Source: Aliirhizobium smilacinae
GTDB taxonomy: Bacteria; Pseudomonadota; Alphaproteobacteria; Rhizobiales; Rhizobiaceae
Direction of reading: 5' to 3'
DNA length: 64,000 bases
Assembly: GCF_006335145.1 (NCBI RefSeq)
Contig: NZ_VDMN01000003.1
Span: 372,001-436,000, forward strand
Shown: one piece after another, positions 49,982 to 58,676 of the stretch
Numbering within the stretch: position 1 is the first letter of the stretch
How the letters are laid out: every line of letters begins with the position of its first letter
Position numbers and translations under genes: made by a program
Notes under the pieces: generated by a model
The model's input: the letters and a program-made list of their open reading frames with translations, nothing else
Told to the model about the DNA's origin: nothing
The model's database searches: none

Positions 49982-50818
49982 CACGGTGTTCGACACTGTG
50001 AGAGGCACGCGCTGCAGAAGTTCCGCGGCAACGAGGGCTGCGATCACCTCCGGGCGTTTATCCCTGACCGCTGATCCGCCGATCGGCAGGACAAGGCGGG
50101 ACATCATCGTCGCGTTTTCATCATGCAAGGCGTGGTCGTGCTGCCGGTCCAGCCAATGCGAAAAGGTCGCACGTTTGGTCGCAGATCCGATCATGCCGAC
50201 ATAAGCCAGGTCGTGCCTTGCCAGCGCGCGCTCGGCGATCAGAAAATCCAGCGCATGGTCGTGGGTGAGTATGACCGCGGCGCCGCCGGGCGGGATGTTA
50301 TCCACAGAGGCCTCGGGCATGGCAGTCAGGCGCGACGCTACGCCCACGGGCAGGGTCTGCAACGCCTCATTACGTGTTTCGATGACGGTCACGGCAAAGG
50401 GTAGGGGAGCAAGTGCCCTCGCGAGTGCCAGTCCGACATGACCTGCACCGAACAGGAATACGGCCGGGCGCTCGTCGTTTTCGCGGACGATCCGCTGTTC
50501 CAGCTCCGCTGCAATTCGTGGGGTCACGAGGGTGAAGCGCAGTTTCGTTCGGCCGCCGCAGCACTGGCCGATTTCCGGGCCGAGCGGAATATCCATCAAG
50601 GATTCGCCGTGGCTTTGCAGGATGGCGCGTGCATTGTCGATCGCCATATATTCGAACTGGCCGCCGCCGATCGTCCCCCAGATCGTCCTATCCGCAACGA
50701 GCATGTATGTGCCGGCTTCGCGCGGCGTCGAGCCCCTGGCTTCGACCACTTCGACGAGAACCGATCTGTTGCGCGCGAGAAAAGCGGAGAGGGATGATGC
50801 ACTCATGGGCACGAACAT
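49955..50818 (-). CDS. xdhC: xanthine dehydrogenase accessory protein XdhC
   Basis: The 287-residue protein inserts the sulfurated molybdenum cofactor into xanthine dehydrogenase. Family parts are VLVEVVEARGSTPREAGTYM, the IGGGQFEYMAIDNAR and QCCGGRTKLRF segments in the XdhC domain, then a Rossmann-like half with VFLFGAGHVGLALARALAPL and YVGMIGSATKR. The ATG at 50818 has AAGGTG upstream; 50806 is an alternative start. It is separated from xdhAB by a GGDEF gene and an acetyltransferase gene, although usually adjacent. Confidence 0.92.
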   Translation of the reverse strand: MFVPMSASSLSAFLARNRSVLVEVVEARGSTPREAGTYMLVADRTIWGTIGGGQFEYMAIDNARAILQSHGESLMDIPLGPEIGQCCGGRTKLRFTLVTPRIAAELEQRIVRENDERPAVFLFGAGHVGLALARALAPLPFAVTVIETRNEALQTLPVGVASRLTAMPEASVDNIPPGGAAVILTHDHALDFLIAERALARHDLAYVGMIGSATKRATFSHWLDRQHDHALHDENATMMSRLVLPIGGSAVRDKRPEVIAALVAAELLQRVPLTVSNTVSERQIASD

Positions 50819-51004
50819 AGCACCTTCACAATCGGCTGCATCATCCGTTTCTGCCTGCTATTTTTGCGGGTATTCTCTGTCTCTCTTCTCAAAATGCGAG
50901 AAATTCTATTAAAAATATATCAGTAATTTCGTTGTAGATGTTGCCCGACGTCAAATTGATTTTTGATAATTGTTGCGCGATATTCCAGTAGACGACGGGT
51001 TACT

Positions 51005-51949
51005 ATGACGAAGAGAGCATCGATTGCCTCGCTGATACCAGCCTCCCAGGATATCTACCGAAAGATCGTCTTCGAAATTGCCGATGGAATTATCGGTATC
51101 GATGATCACGGCATCATTCGGCTCTGCAACCCTGCGACTGAAAGCATCTTCGGCTGGAAATCAGGAGAACTACTGGACAAACCCCTTGAAGTCCTGCTGC
51201 CGGAACGCGTTCACGGGTTTCATCAGAAGCTTGTGGCCAGCTTCCAATCGGGTAACACTGAAGCGCGATATATGGGGCAGAGAAGCGCAACCATCGCGGG
51301 CCGTCGTCTGGACGGTACGGAGATCAATCTCGGGATCACCATCCTTAGGACGTCTGCTGCAGGGTCGCCGATGATGGTGGCAGTGATCAGGGATATTTCC
51401 GACCATGTTCGTTACCAGAACGATCTCAAGCGCCTTGCGGAAACCGACAGTCTGAGCGGTCTTCTCAATCGCCGTGCATTCCGCGCCAATGTGCTGCAGA
51501 GCGTAAGCGCGAACGCCACCAGTTACTCCTCGATGGTGATATTCGATCTCGACGGCTTCAAGGGTGTCAACGACCGCTTCGGGCACGATGCCGGTGACGA
51601 GGTCATCACCTGCTTTTCCGATGTCCTGCGCAACTCCATCCGCGCAACGGATATTGCCGGGCGTTGGGGCGGCGAAGAATTCGTGTTGTTCCTGCCGAAC
51701 CTGAAAGCCAGGGAAGCCATCGCGATCGTCGAACGGATCAGGGCCAATTTTTCCGGCGCGGATTTCAATTGGCAAGGACATCCGTCGGCGAATTTCACCG
51801 TCAGCGCCGGGCTGGCGATCGCAGCACCCGGTTGCGCCGACCTCTCCGACATGATCGCATCGGCCGACAAGGCGCTCTACGAGGCCAAGCGCGCAGGTCG
51901 CGACCAGCTGGTTTGCCTGGAGATTCAGCAGGAAGCGCTAGCGTCTTGA
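51005..51949 (+). CDS. PAS-GGDEF diguanylate cyclase
   Basis: The 314-residue cytoplasmic protein has an N-terminal PAS domain (IVFEIADGIIGIDDHGIIRLCNPA with the LPERVHGFH stretch) and a GGDEF domain whose active site reads RWGGEEFVLFLP, so GGEEF is intact. It should make c-di-GMP from GTP. The inhibitory RxxD site is not clear. It is the only rightward gene between xdhC and xdhB and starts with weak ribosome-binding support at 51005. It may act on motility or biofilm. Confidence 0.9.
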   Translation: MTKRASIASLIPASQDIYRKIVFEIADGIIGIDDHGIIRLCNPATESIFGWKSGELLDKPLEVLLPERVHGFHQKLVASFQSGNTEARYMGQRSATIAGRRLDGTEINLGITILRTSAAGSPMMVAVIRDISDHVRYQNDLKRLAETDSLSGLLNRRAFRANVLQSVSANATSYSSMVIFDLDGFKGVNDRFGHDAGDEVITCFSDVLRNSIRATDIAGRWGGEEFVLFLPNLKAREAIAIVERIRANFSGADFNWQGHPSANFTVSAGLAIAAPGCADLSDMIASADKALYEAKRAGRDQLVCLEIQQEALAS

Positions 51950-51964
51950 CGCTTGCATTTCGGC

Positions 51965-52471
51965 CTATTCCAATGTCGCGAATGCTGGAGAAAAGGTGAG
52001 TACGCCGTGGGGTGCATGGCCTGACAGTGTGAGGTATTGTACGTAGATGTCCTGCACGCCCTCATAAGTGAGTTGCCCGTCGCTGACGAAGCCTGACCCT
52101 TTATAAACCGCCTGATCTCCGACCAGTGCGCAGCCGTTGGCCCCCAACGCTTTCAACTCGTGGATGCCTTCGCGGATCAGCGTGCGGCCGATACCCTGCT
52201 TCTGCCTGTCTGCCCTTACCGAAATCGGACCCAGCCCGAACCAGTCGTCGTAATGGCCGTCGATGGTGACCGGTGAAAAGGCGACATGGCCGATGATCTC
52301 GCCATTCTCTTCCGCCACCAGCGACAATGTCAGGTCGCCGCGGGCGCGCAGCGCACGGATGATCGCGCCTTCGGTTCCCGAACTGTAGGACATGGGCGCG
52401 AATGCGGATTGGGTCAGTTCGTGAATGACGCCCTCGTCGCCGGGGCGTTCGGCACGGATGGTAATCGTCAT
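51965..52471 (-). CDS. GNAT-family N-acetyltransferase
   Basis: The 168-residue protein has the GNAT signature: ITIRAERPGDEGVIHELT at the N-terminus, the acetyl-CoA site LGPISVRADRQKQGIGRTLIREGIHEL with the RxxGxG/A motif, and a final VYKGSGFVSDGQLTYEGV. The YeaB/YhbS-type pattern with a DWFGLGPISV strand is typical. The acceptor is unknown. It lies 82 bases downstream of xdhB in the same direction and may be co-transcribed. Confidence 0.88.
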   Translation of the reverse strand: MTITIRAERPGDEGVIHELTQSAFAPMSYSSGTEGAIIRALRARGDLTLSLVAEENGEIIGHVAFSPVTIDGHYDDWFGLGPISVRADRQKQGIGRTLIREGIHELKALGANGCALVGDQAVYKGSGFVSDGQLTYEGVQDIYVQYLTLSGHAPHGVLTFSPAFATLE

Positions 52472-52553
52472 GTCTGCCTCCTCGATATTCCCGCTCCCGC
52501 TGATTGAAACTAAGCCTTTGCGGGAAAAAATCGAAGCGTTTTTATATGACTTT

Positions 52554-54890
52554 TTACAGGGACTTCAGCCGTTCCACCGCCATCAGCACCCGTTCCGGTG
52601 TCGCCGGCGCATCAAGGCGTGGGCAGATGGCGTAGTCGGCAACACTTGCCACTGCCATGGAAATCGCCTCCAGAACCGAGATCGCCAGCATGAAGGGTGG
52701 TTCACCCACTGCCTTTGAACGGCCGATCGTCGGTTCGGCATTTTCCGACCATTCCGCCAGCCTGACGTTGAAGATTTTTGGACGGTCGGAGGCAAGCGGG
52801 ATCTTGTAGGTCGAGGGCGCATGCGTGCGCAGGCGACCCTTCGCATCCCACCACAATTCTTCCGTCGTCAGCCAGCCCATGCCCTGGACGAAGGCACCTT
52901 CGATCTGGCCGATATCAAGGGCTGGGTTGAGCGATTTTCCGACGTCGTGGAGAATGTCGGTGCGATCGACCATATATTCGCCGGTCAACGTGTCGATCGA
53001 GACTTCCGAAACCGCGGCACCATAAGCGAAATAATAGAAGGGATGACCGCGGCCGGCCGCACGATCCCAATGGATTTTCGGCGTCTTGTAGAAACCGGCG
53101 GCCGAAAGCTGCACCCGATCGTAATAGGCGGCCTTGATGAAAGTGTCGAAGGGCACGATCTCGCTGCCGATCCTGATCCGGTTCGGAAGGAACTCGATCT
53201 TGTCGCGATTGACCTGCCATTGCCGCGCGGCAAAGTCGATCAGCCGTTCCTTGATCTGACGGCAGGCATCATAGGCAGCCATGCCGTTGAGGTCGGAGCC
53301 AGAGGAGGCGGCCGTCGCCGAGGTGTTCGGCACTTTTCCGGTCGTTGTCGCGGTGATCTTCACCCGGTCGATATCGACCTGAAACGCGTCTGCCACGACC
53401 TGCGCCACCTTTGTATAGAGGCCTTGGCCCATTTCGGTGCCGCCGTGGTTCAGATGGATCGAACCGTCCGAATAGACATGCACCAATGCGCCGGCCTGAT
53501 TATAGGCGGTCAGCGTAAAGGAGATGCCGAATTTCACCGGGGTCAGCGCAATGCCCTTGCGGATGACGGGGCTTGTCTCGTTGAATTTCAGGATCGCCTT
53601 GCGCCGCTTCCTGTAGTCGGACGAGGCTTCAAGCTCGTCGACGATCCGGGCGATGACGTTGTCGTGGATTTCCTGATGATAGGGAGTGACGGTGCGGCCC
53701 GATCCGCGCTGGCCGTAAAAATTCAGCTTGCGGATTTCCAGCGGGTCCTTGCCGAGTGCATAGGCGATTTCCTCGATGATCCGCTCGCCGCCGAGCAGGC
53801 CCTGCGGTCCGCCGAAACCGCGAAAGGCGGTGTTGGAAACGGTATGGGTCTTCAGCGGTTGCGAGGTCAGGCGCACATGCGGATAGAAATAGCTGCTATC
53901 GGCATGGAAGAGGGCGCGGTCGGTGACCGGGCCGGACAGATCGGCCGAGAAACCGCAACGCGCTGCATAGGTCGCATCGACCGCATGGATTTTGCCCTTC
54001 TTGTCGAAGGCGACGTCGTAATCGACGCGGAAATCGTGGCGCTTGCCGGTGATCGACATATCCTCGTCGCGGTCGGGGCGGAATTTCACCGCCCGCTTCA
54101 GCTTTTTCGCCGCGACTGCGGCAAGGGCTGCGAACTGGTTGCTCTGGGTTTCCTTGCCGCCGAAACCGCCGCCCATGCGGCGTGTCTTCACCTCGACCGC
54201 GTGGTTGGAAACGCCCAGCACATGCGCCACCATATGCTGCACCTCGCTCGGGTGCTGGGTGGATGACCAGACAGTGACGTCCTCGTCCTCGCCGGGAATG
54301 GCAAAGGCGATATGGCTTTCGAGATAGAAATGCTCCTGGCCGCCGATATTCATCGAGGCCTGAACGCGGAACTCCGGCTTTTCGATCTCGGTTTCCGGCT
54401 CTCCGCGTTTCAGCGTCATCGGTTCGGTAACGAGAGGCGCACCATGTTCACGCGCGCCGTCGATATCCGTCCAGTGGGGCAGATCGCGATATTCGATCTT
54501 CGCCAGCCTTGCAGCGCGCCGCGCCTGATCGCGGGTTTCGGCAAAAACGGCAAAGACCGGCTGGCCGTGAAACTGGACGAGATCGGTTGCCAGCAGCGGC
54601 TCGTCGTGTTTGCCGGTCGAGGCCACGTCGTTTGCGCCGGGAATATCGTCCGCCGTCATCACCCAGACGACGCCGGGGGCTGAGCGCACGGCGTCGAGAT
54701 CGATGGAAAGGATCTGCGCATGCGCCCGGTCGGCAAGCCCGAGGCCGCCGTGGAGCGTGCCGGCCGGTTCGGGAATATCGTCGATATATTCGGCAGTTCC
54801 GGTGACATGCTTGTGTGCTGAATCATGTTTCAGCGACACATGCATCGGGCCATCGATAGCGGATTTCATCTCGAAGGAGGTTTTGTCCAT
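52554..54890 (-). CDS. xdhB: xanthine dehydrogenase molybdopterin-binding subunit XdhB
   Basis: The 778-residue subunit holds the molybdenum cofactor and carries out oxidation of hypoxanthine and xanthine to urate. Family segments are YIDDIPEPAGTLHGGLG at the N-terminus, FYLESHIAFAIPGEDEDV, RMGGGFGGKETQSNQFA, AFRGFGGPQG, NHGGTEMGQGLYTKVAQVVA and GEPPFMLAISVLEAI with the active-site glutamate. Its ATG follows the xdhA stop with one base between, so they are translated together. Confidence 0.95.
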   Translation of the reverse strand: MDKTSFEMKSAIDGPMHVSLKHDSAHKHVTGTAEYIDDIPEPAGTLHGGLGLADRAHAQILSIDLDAVRSAPGVVWVMTADDIPGANDVASTGKHDEPLLATDLVQFHGQPVFAVFAETRDQARRAARLAKIEYRDLPHWTDIDGAREHGAPLVTEPMTLKRGEPETEIEKPEFRVQASMNIGGQEHFYLESHIAFAIPGEDEDVTVWSSTQHPSEVQHMVAHVLGVSNHAVEVKTRRMGGGFGGKETQSNQFAALAAVAAKKLKRAVKFRPDRDEDMSITGKRHDFRVDYDVAFDKKGKIHAVDATYAARCGFSADLSGPVTDRALFHADSSYFYPHVRLTSQPLKTHTVSNTAFRGFGGPQGLLGGERIIEEIAYALGKDPLEIRKLNFYGQRGSGRTVTPYHQEIHDNVIARIVDELEASSDYRKRRKAILKFNETSPVIRKGIALTPVKFGISFTLTAYNQAGALVHVYSDGSIHLNHGGTEMGQGLYTKVAQVVADAFQVDIDRVKITATTTGKVPNTSATAASSGSDLNGMAAYDACRQIKERLIDFAARQWQVNRDKIEFLPNRIRIGSEIVPFDTFIKAAYYDRVQLSAAGFYKTPKIHWDRAAGRGHPFYYFAYGAAVSEVSIDTLTGEYMVDRTDILHDVGKSLNPALDIGQIEGAFVQGMGWLTTEELWWDAKGRLRTHAPSTYKIPLASDRPKIFNVRLAEWSENAEPTIGRSKAVGEPPFMLAISVLEAISMAVASVADYAICPRLDAPATPERVLMAVERLKSL

Positions 54891-54891
54891 C

Positions 54892-56364
54892 TTATACCTC
54901 TTCCATCTCGAACCGGTGCAGTTCCGTCGGGGCGCCGGCGGTTTCGAGGAAGAACCTGGTGAGCAGGTTCTTTGCCGTCAGGCTGCGGTATTCGGCGCTT
55001 GCCCGCCAGTCGGTCAAAGGCTGGTAATCCGCATCGAAGGCCTCGCGGGCAGCAGAAATCGTGTCCCATCGCCATGGCTTGCCGATCAGCGCCTGTTCTA
55101 CATGTTTCGCCCGTTTCGGGGTCGCCGCCATACCGCCGAAGGCGATGCGGATATCCTCCACATGGCCGTCCAGATCAAGCATCAGGTTGAAGGCGCCGCA
55201 GAGTGCGGAAATATCCTCGTCGCGGCGTTTGGAGATCTTGTAGACGGCGAAATGATTTTCCTCCGGCGGCTTCGGTACGAAGATCTTTTCGACGAATTCA
55301 CCGGCCATGCGGTCCTGTTTGCCATAGGCGAGGAAGTAGTTTTCGAGCGGCATCGTGCGGCGGCCGGAATGGGAGCGCAGCGTCAGTGTGGCGCCCAGCG
55401 CAATCAGCGGCGGCGGCGTGTCGCCGATCGGCGAGCCGTTGGCGATATTGCCGCCGATCGTGCCGGCATTCCTGACCTGTTGCCCGCCGATCCGATCGAA
55501 CAGTCTTCCAAAAGCGGGAATGACCGCTTCGAGAAAACCATGGGCCTCGGCGTAACTCACGCCGGCACCGATCGTGATTCCGGCCGGCTCTACCGAGATC
55601 GACTGCAATTCGGGGAGATGGTTGATAAAGATGACCGGATCGAGCTTGCGCATCTGTTTCGTTACCCACAAGCCCACATCGGTCGCGCCGGCGACCACGG
55701 TGGCATGCGGTTCATCTGCCAGCGCCTCGGCAAAGGCTTCGACCGACCCTGGAACAATGGAGCGCGCGCCGTCCTTCTCGACCACGATCGTCTGCATGTC
55801 GGAGCGGATCGACCAAAGCTTTGCCATGACCTCGGTGCGGTCGCGTTCCAGCGGATCAAAGAGCGAACTCGGCCGGCTCCAAGCCACCTGTTCGGCTGCT
55901 TTTACGATCGGTTCGTAACCGGTGCAGCGACAGAGATTGCCTTGCAGCGCGCTTTCGATTTCGGCTCGGTTCGGGTTCTCGTTGGAAAGCCACAGGCCGT
56001 AAAGCGACATGACGAAGCCCGGCGTGCAGAAGCCGCATTGAGAGCCATGACAGTCCACCATCGCCTGCTGGACGGGATGCAGCGTGCCATCCGCAGCTGC
56101 CAGATGTTCGACTGTGACGACATGAGTGCCGTGCATGGAGCCGAGGAGCCTTATGCAGGCATTGACACTTTCGTAGCGCAGGCCGGTTTCGGTCAATCGC
56201 CCGACCAGTACCGTGCAGGCGCCGCAGTCGCCTTCGGCGCATCCTTCCTTCGTCCCCGTCAGCCGCCGCGTCAGGCGGAGATTATCGAGAAGCGTGTCCG
56301 TGGGCAAAAAGTCTCCAAGGGTCACGTCCTCTCCATTGAGGATGAAGCGGATGGCTGAACTCAT
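54892..56364 (-). CDS. xdhA: xanthine dehydrogenase small subunit XdhA
   Basis: The 490-residue subunit carries two 2Fe-2S clusters and FAD. At the N-terminus CAEGDCGACTVLVG is the plant-ferredoxin type cluster; HGSQCGFCTPGFVMSLYG and NLCRCTGYEPIVKAAEQ are the second cluster. The FAD domain begins around residue 180, with VVAGATDVGLWVTKQMRKLD and NAGTIGGNIANGSPIGDTPP. It forms the electron-transfer half of xanthine dehydrogenase with XdhB downstream. Confidence 0.95.
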   Translation of the reverse strand: MSSAIRFILNGEDVTLGDFLPTDTLLDNLRLTRRLTGTKEGCAEGDCGACTVLVGRLTETGLRYESVNACIRLLGSMHGTHVVTVEHLAAADGTLHPVQQAMVDCHGSQCGFCTPGFVMSLYGLWLSNENPNRAEIESALQGNLCRCTGYEPIVKAAEQVAWSRPSSLFDPLERDRTEVMAKLWSIRSDMQTIVVEKDGARSIVPGSVEAFAEALADEPHATVVAGATDVGLWVTKQMRKLDPVIFINHLPELQSISVEPAGITIGAGVSYAEAHGFLEAVIPAFGRLFDRIGGQQVRNAGTIGGNIANGSPIGDTPPPLIALGATLTLRSHSGRRTMPLENYFLAYGKQDRMAGEFVEKIFVPKPPEENHFAVYKISKRRDEDISALCGAFNLMLDLDGHVEDIRIAFGGMAATPKRAKHVEQALIGKPWRWDTISAAREAFDADYQPLTDWRASAEYRSLTAKNLLTRFFLETAGAPTELHRFEMEEV

Positions 56365-56450
56365 CGGTCTCCTTCGTCCGCCGTTGCCGGCTCCCAGTCA
56401 AGAATCACCCGGTCGCCGTTTTTGGCTGTTCGCGGGGCAAGGTAGTTTAT

Positions 56451-56566
56451 CCTCATTCCTGTGCTTGTCACAGGAATCCAGCAGCGTCGCGTCTGCGACG
56501 CAAAAGAGTCTTTTCACGCGAAGGACTTCGCGTGACTGGATTCCTGTGACAAGCACAGGAATGAGG
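56451..56566. repeat. mosaic palindromic element (RIME-like), 31-base arms
   Basis: The outer arms, 56451-56481 and 56536-56566, are perfect 31-base reverse complements starting CCTCATTCCTGTGC and ending CACAGGAATGAGG. Between them lie two smaller hairpins, GCGTCG / CGACGC and TCACGCGAAG / CTTCGCGTGA (56514-56535). This matches the mosaic design of short palindromic intergenic repeats common in Rhizobium and Agrobacterium. It sits between xdhA and bdhA. Confidence 0.85.
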
Positions 56567-56573
56567 GAGCAGC

Positions 56574-57350
56574 TTACTGCGCCGTCCAGCCGCCGTCGAT
56601 GGAGATATGCGTGCCGGTAATGCTCTTTGCGGCATCGCTTGCCAGATAGATCGCGGCGGCCGCCACTTCGTCTATGCCGACGAACTGCTTGGTTGCCTGC
56701 AGGCGCAGCATCACCTCGTCCTTGACCTTTTCCTCGCTGATGCCTTTTTCGCGCGCCTGATCGGGGATCTGGCTTTCGACCAGCGGTGTCAGCACGAAAC
56801 CGGGGCAGATCGCGTTGACGGTGATGTTTTCCTGCGCAAGCTCAAGTGCTGCTGTCTTTGTCAGCCCCATGATGCCATGTTTGGCGGCCACATAGGCCGA
56901 CTTGAACGGGGAGGCGACGAGGCCGTGGGCGGAGGCGACGTTGATGATGCGGCCCTTGCCCGAAGCCCTCATCAAAGGGATCGCGTGGCGCATCGTGTGG
57001 AATGCCGAGGACAGGAGAATGGCGATCAGCTGATCCCATTTTTCCGGTGGAAACTCCTCGACCCGAGCGACATGCTGGATGCCGGCATTGTTGATGAGAA
57101 CATCCACCGTGCCGAAGCTGCCGCGGGCCGTCAGAATGAGGTCTTCGATATCCACCGGTTTCGTCATGTCGGCGGGGTGATGCAGGACAGTGCCCGAACC
57201 GGCGGCATCAAGCGATGCCCGGATCGACTCGATCTCGTTCTTTTCGCCAAAACCGTTGATGATGACATTGTCGCCCTCGGCCGCGAATGCTTTCGCGATG
57301 CCGAGCCCGATGCCGCTGGTGGAGCCGGTGACGACCACGGATCTGTTCAT
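56574..57350 (-). CDS. bdhA: 3-hydroxybutyrate dehydrogenase
   Basis: The 258-residue short-chain dehydrogenase has the glycine-rich NAD motif VVVTGSTSGIGLGIAKAFA and the catalytic SAYVAAKHG with NVASAHGLV. The end of the protein, ITGTHISIDGGWTAQ, and the LQATKQFVGIDE segment match 3-hydroxybutyrate dehydrogenase, which oxidises 3-hydroxybutyrate to acetoacetate in polyhydroxybutyrate breakdown. The start at MNRSVV has GGGGAGGA upstream. Confidence 0.93.
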   Translation of the reverse strand: MNRSVVVTGSTSGIGLGIAKAFAAEGDNVIINGFGEKNEIESIRASLDAAGSGTVLHHPADMTKPVDIEDLILTARGSFGTVDVLINNAGIQHVARVEEFPPEKWDQLIAILLSSAFHTMRHAIPLMRASGKGRIINVASAHGLVASPFKSAYVAAKHGIMGLTKTAALELAQENITVNAICPGFVLTPLVESQIPDQAREKGISEEKVKDEVMLRLQATKQFVGIDEVAAAAIYLASDAAKSITGTHISIDGGWTAQ

Positions 57351-57465
57351 GCTGTTCCTCCCCATGAACGTGCAGAGCGCGGTGTTCTCCCTCACCGCAG
57401 AAGGAAGGTTATGCGCAAAGCCGGTCGGCTGGCAACGGGCTGATGCAGGGGGAGGTCGGTTGGCG

Positions 57466-58416
57466 TCAGAGGATATGTTTGCCGTTGATCGGCGATGCTG
57501 CCTTGACCGGGACCCGTTTGGCAGACGTCATTGCCTCTTCGCCATGGCCCTCCTGGGCGCGCCTGATGCAGTTTCGGCCGTCACGCTTGGCCTCGTAAAG
57601 GGCAAAGTCCGCCCGCAGCAGCAGGTCGGGCAGCCGATCGCCTGGGCCGGCGGCGCAGAGGCCGAAGCTTGCCGTCATCCGGCCCTGCCGCAGCGGCGGT
57701 ACAGTCGTCGTTGCCAGCGTGGTGCGCAGGCGTTCGCCGATCGCTTCTGCTTCATCGAGCGAGGTGCGCGGCAGCATGATGCAGAATTCCTCGCCGCCGA
57801 TACGGGCCGCAAGATCATAAGGGCGCAGGCAGGTACGTACGATTTCACCGGTTGCCACCAGCACCCGGTCGCCGGTCTCGTGACCATGGCCATCGTTGAT
57901 GCCCTTGAACCGGTCAAGGTCGAGCACAAGCACGGACAAAGGCTCTCCCAGTCTTTCGGCGCGCGCCAGTTCTTCTGCGGCACGTTCGTTCAGCCAGCGG
58001 CGATTGCCGAGGCCGGTCAAAAGATCGGTCATGGCCTGATGGCGCAGCTTGGTCATCAGGGTTTCGGTTTCGGCAACCATGGCCGTCACCGTCGATGCCA
58101 GAAGGCCGATCTCATCCTTGCGATCTATCTGCATGCGGACGGGCGTGCCGTTTGCGCGATAAATTTTAATGGCATGTGCCAACTGGCGCAAAGGTCTGAT
58201 CACCCACCATAGGCTTAGGAGGCAGATGGTTGTCCCGGCCACGGTGGCGGCCAAAAGCAGAAGCAGGACTGGTTCGGGCTTTGCCGCATAGCCAGCCGCC
58301 AAAAACGCGATAAAGACCAATAGCGGCACATGGACGGAAACGAAGCAGATTGCGAAGACCTTAATGGTGAGGGACGTTTGAACCATCTGGGTCAGCCTCG
58401 AAGACATCGGAATCAT
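57466..58416 (-). CDS. membrane HAMP-GGDEF diguanylate cyclase
   Basis: The 316-residue protein has two membrane helices near residues 15-35 and 45-65, with a very short periplasmic loop, then a HAMP-like linker (VIRPLRQLAHAIKIYRANG) and a GGDEF domain with intact active site IGGEEFCIMLPR. It should produce c-di-GMP. The chosen ATG follows GGAGG at 10 bases; a further upstream start is possible. It is monocistronic; the 260-base gap to the divergent carboxypeptidase gene has the promoters. Confidence 0.88.
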   Translation of the reverse strand: MIPMSSRLTQMVQTSLTIKVFAICFVSVHVPLLVFIAFLAAGYAAKPEPVLLLLLAATVAGTTICLLSLWWVIRPLRQLAHAIKIYRANGTPVRMQIDRKDEIGLLASTVTAMVAETETLMTKLRHQAMTDLLTGLGNRRWLNERAAEELARAERLGEPLSVLVLDLDRFKGINDGHGHETGDRVLVATGEIVRTCLRPYDLAARIGGEEFCIMLPRTSLDEAEAIGERLRTTLATTTVPPLRQGRMTASFGLCAAGPGDRLPDLLLRADFALYEAKRDGRNCIRRAQEGHGEEAMTSAKRVPVKAASPINGKHIL

Positions 58417-58579
58417 TCCGAGCTTTCCTCCTGTGAAGATTGCATTCGGGCGCAAGCTAGAAAGTTGGCTATAAAGTTCAGGTTAACCTATTCGTTAAAA
58501 TGCAAGCATTCACAGGCTCTGTTTTATTCTGATACGGGATCACTATTTCTGCGGCTCAAACGAATCGTGGCTCGGTGGA

Positions 58580-58587
58580 TTAACCAT
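58580..58587 (+). promoter_or_regulatory. TTAACCAT, CtrA-type half-site upstream of the carboxypeptidase
   Basis: The octamer lies 89 bases before the D-alanyl-D-alanine carboxypeptidase start. A related sequence, TTAACCTATTCGTTAA, is at 58483-58498 but has an eight-base spacer in place of seven. Together they hint at cell-cycle control but are weak. Confidence 0.3.
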
Positions 58588-58676
58588 AGGTCAAGAACTT
58601 GTATTAATTTCAGATTGAGTCATTTTCGCACCATGTTGGGTCAATATTCATGGGCCGCGGTAACGAGGGGGAGCAA

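Noticed and set aside
52821..56358. Long plus-strand frames opposite xdhB and xdhA
   Set aside because: Both are shadows of well-conserved xanthine dehydrogenase genes.
58483..58498. TTAACCTATTCGTTAA as a full CtrA box
   Set aside because: The spacer is eight bases, not seven, so it does not match the consensus; only the half-site at 58580 is listed.
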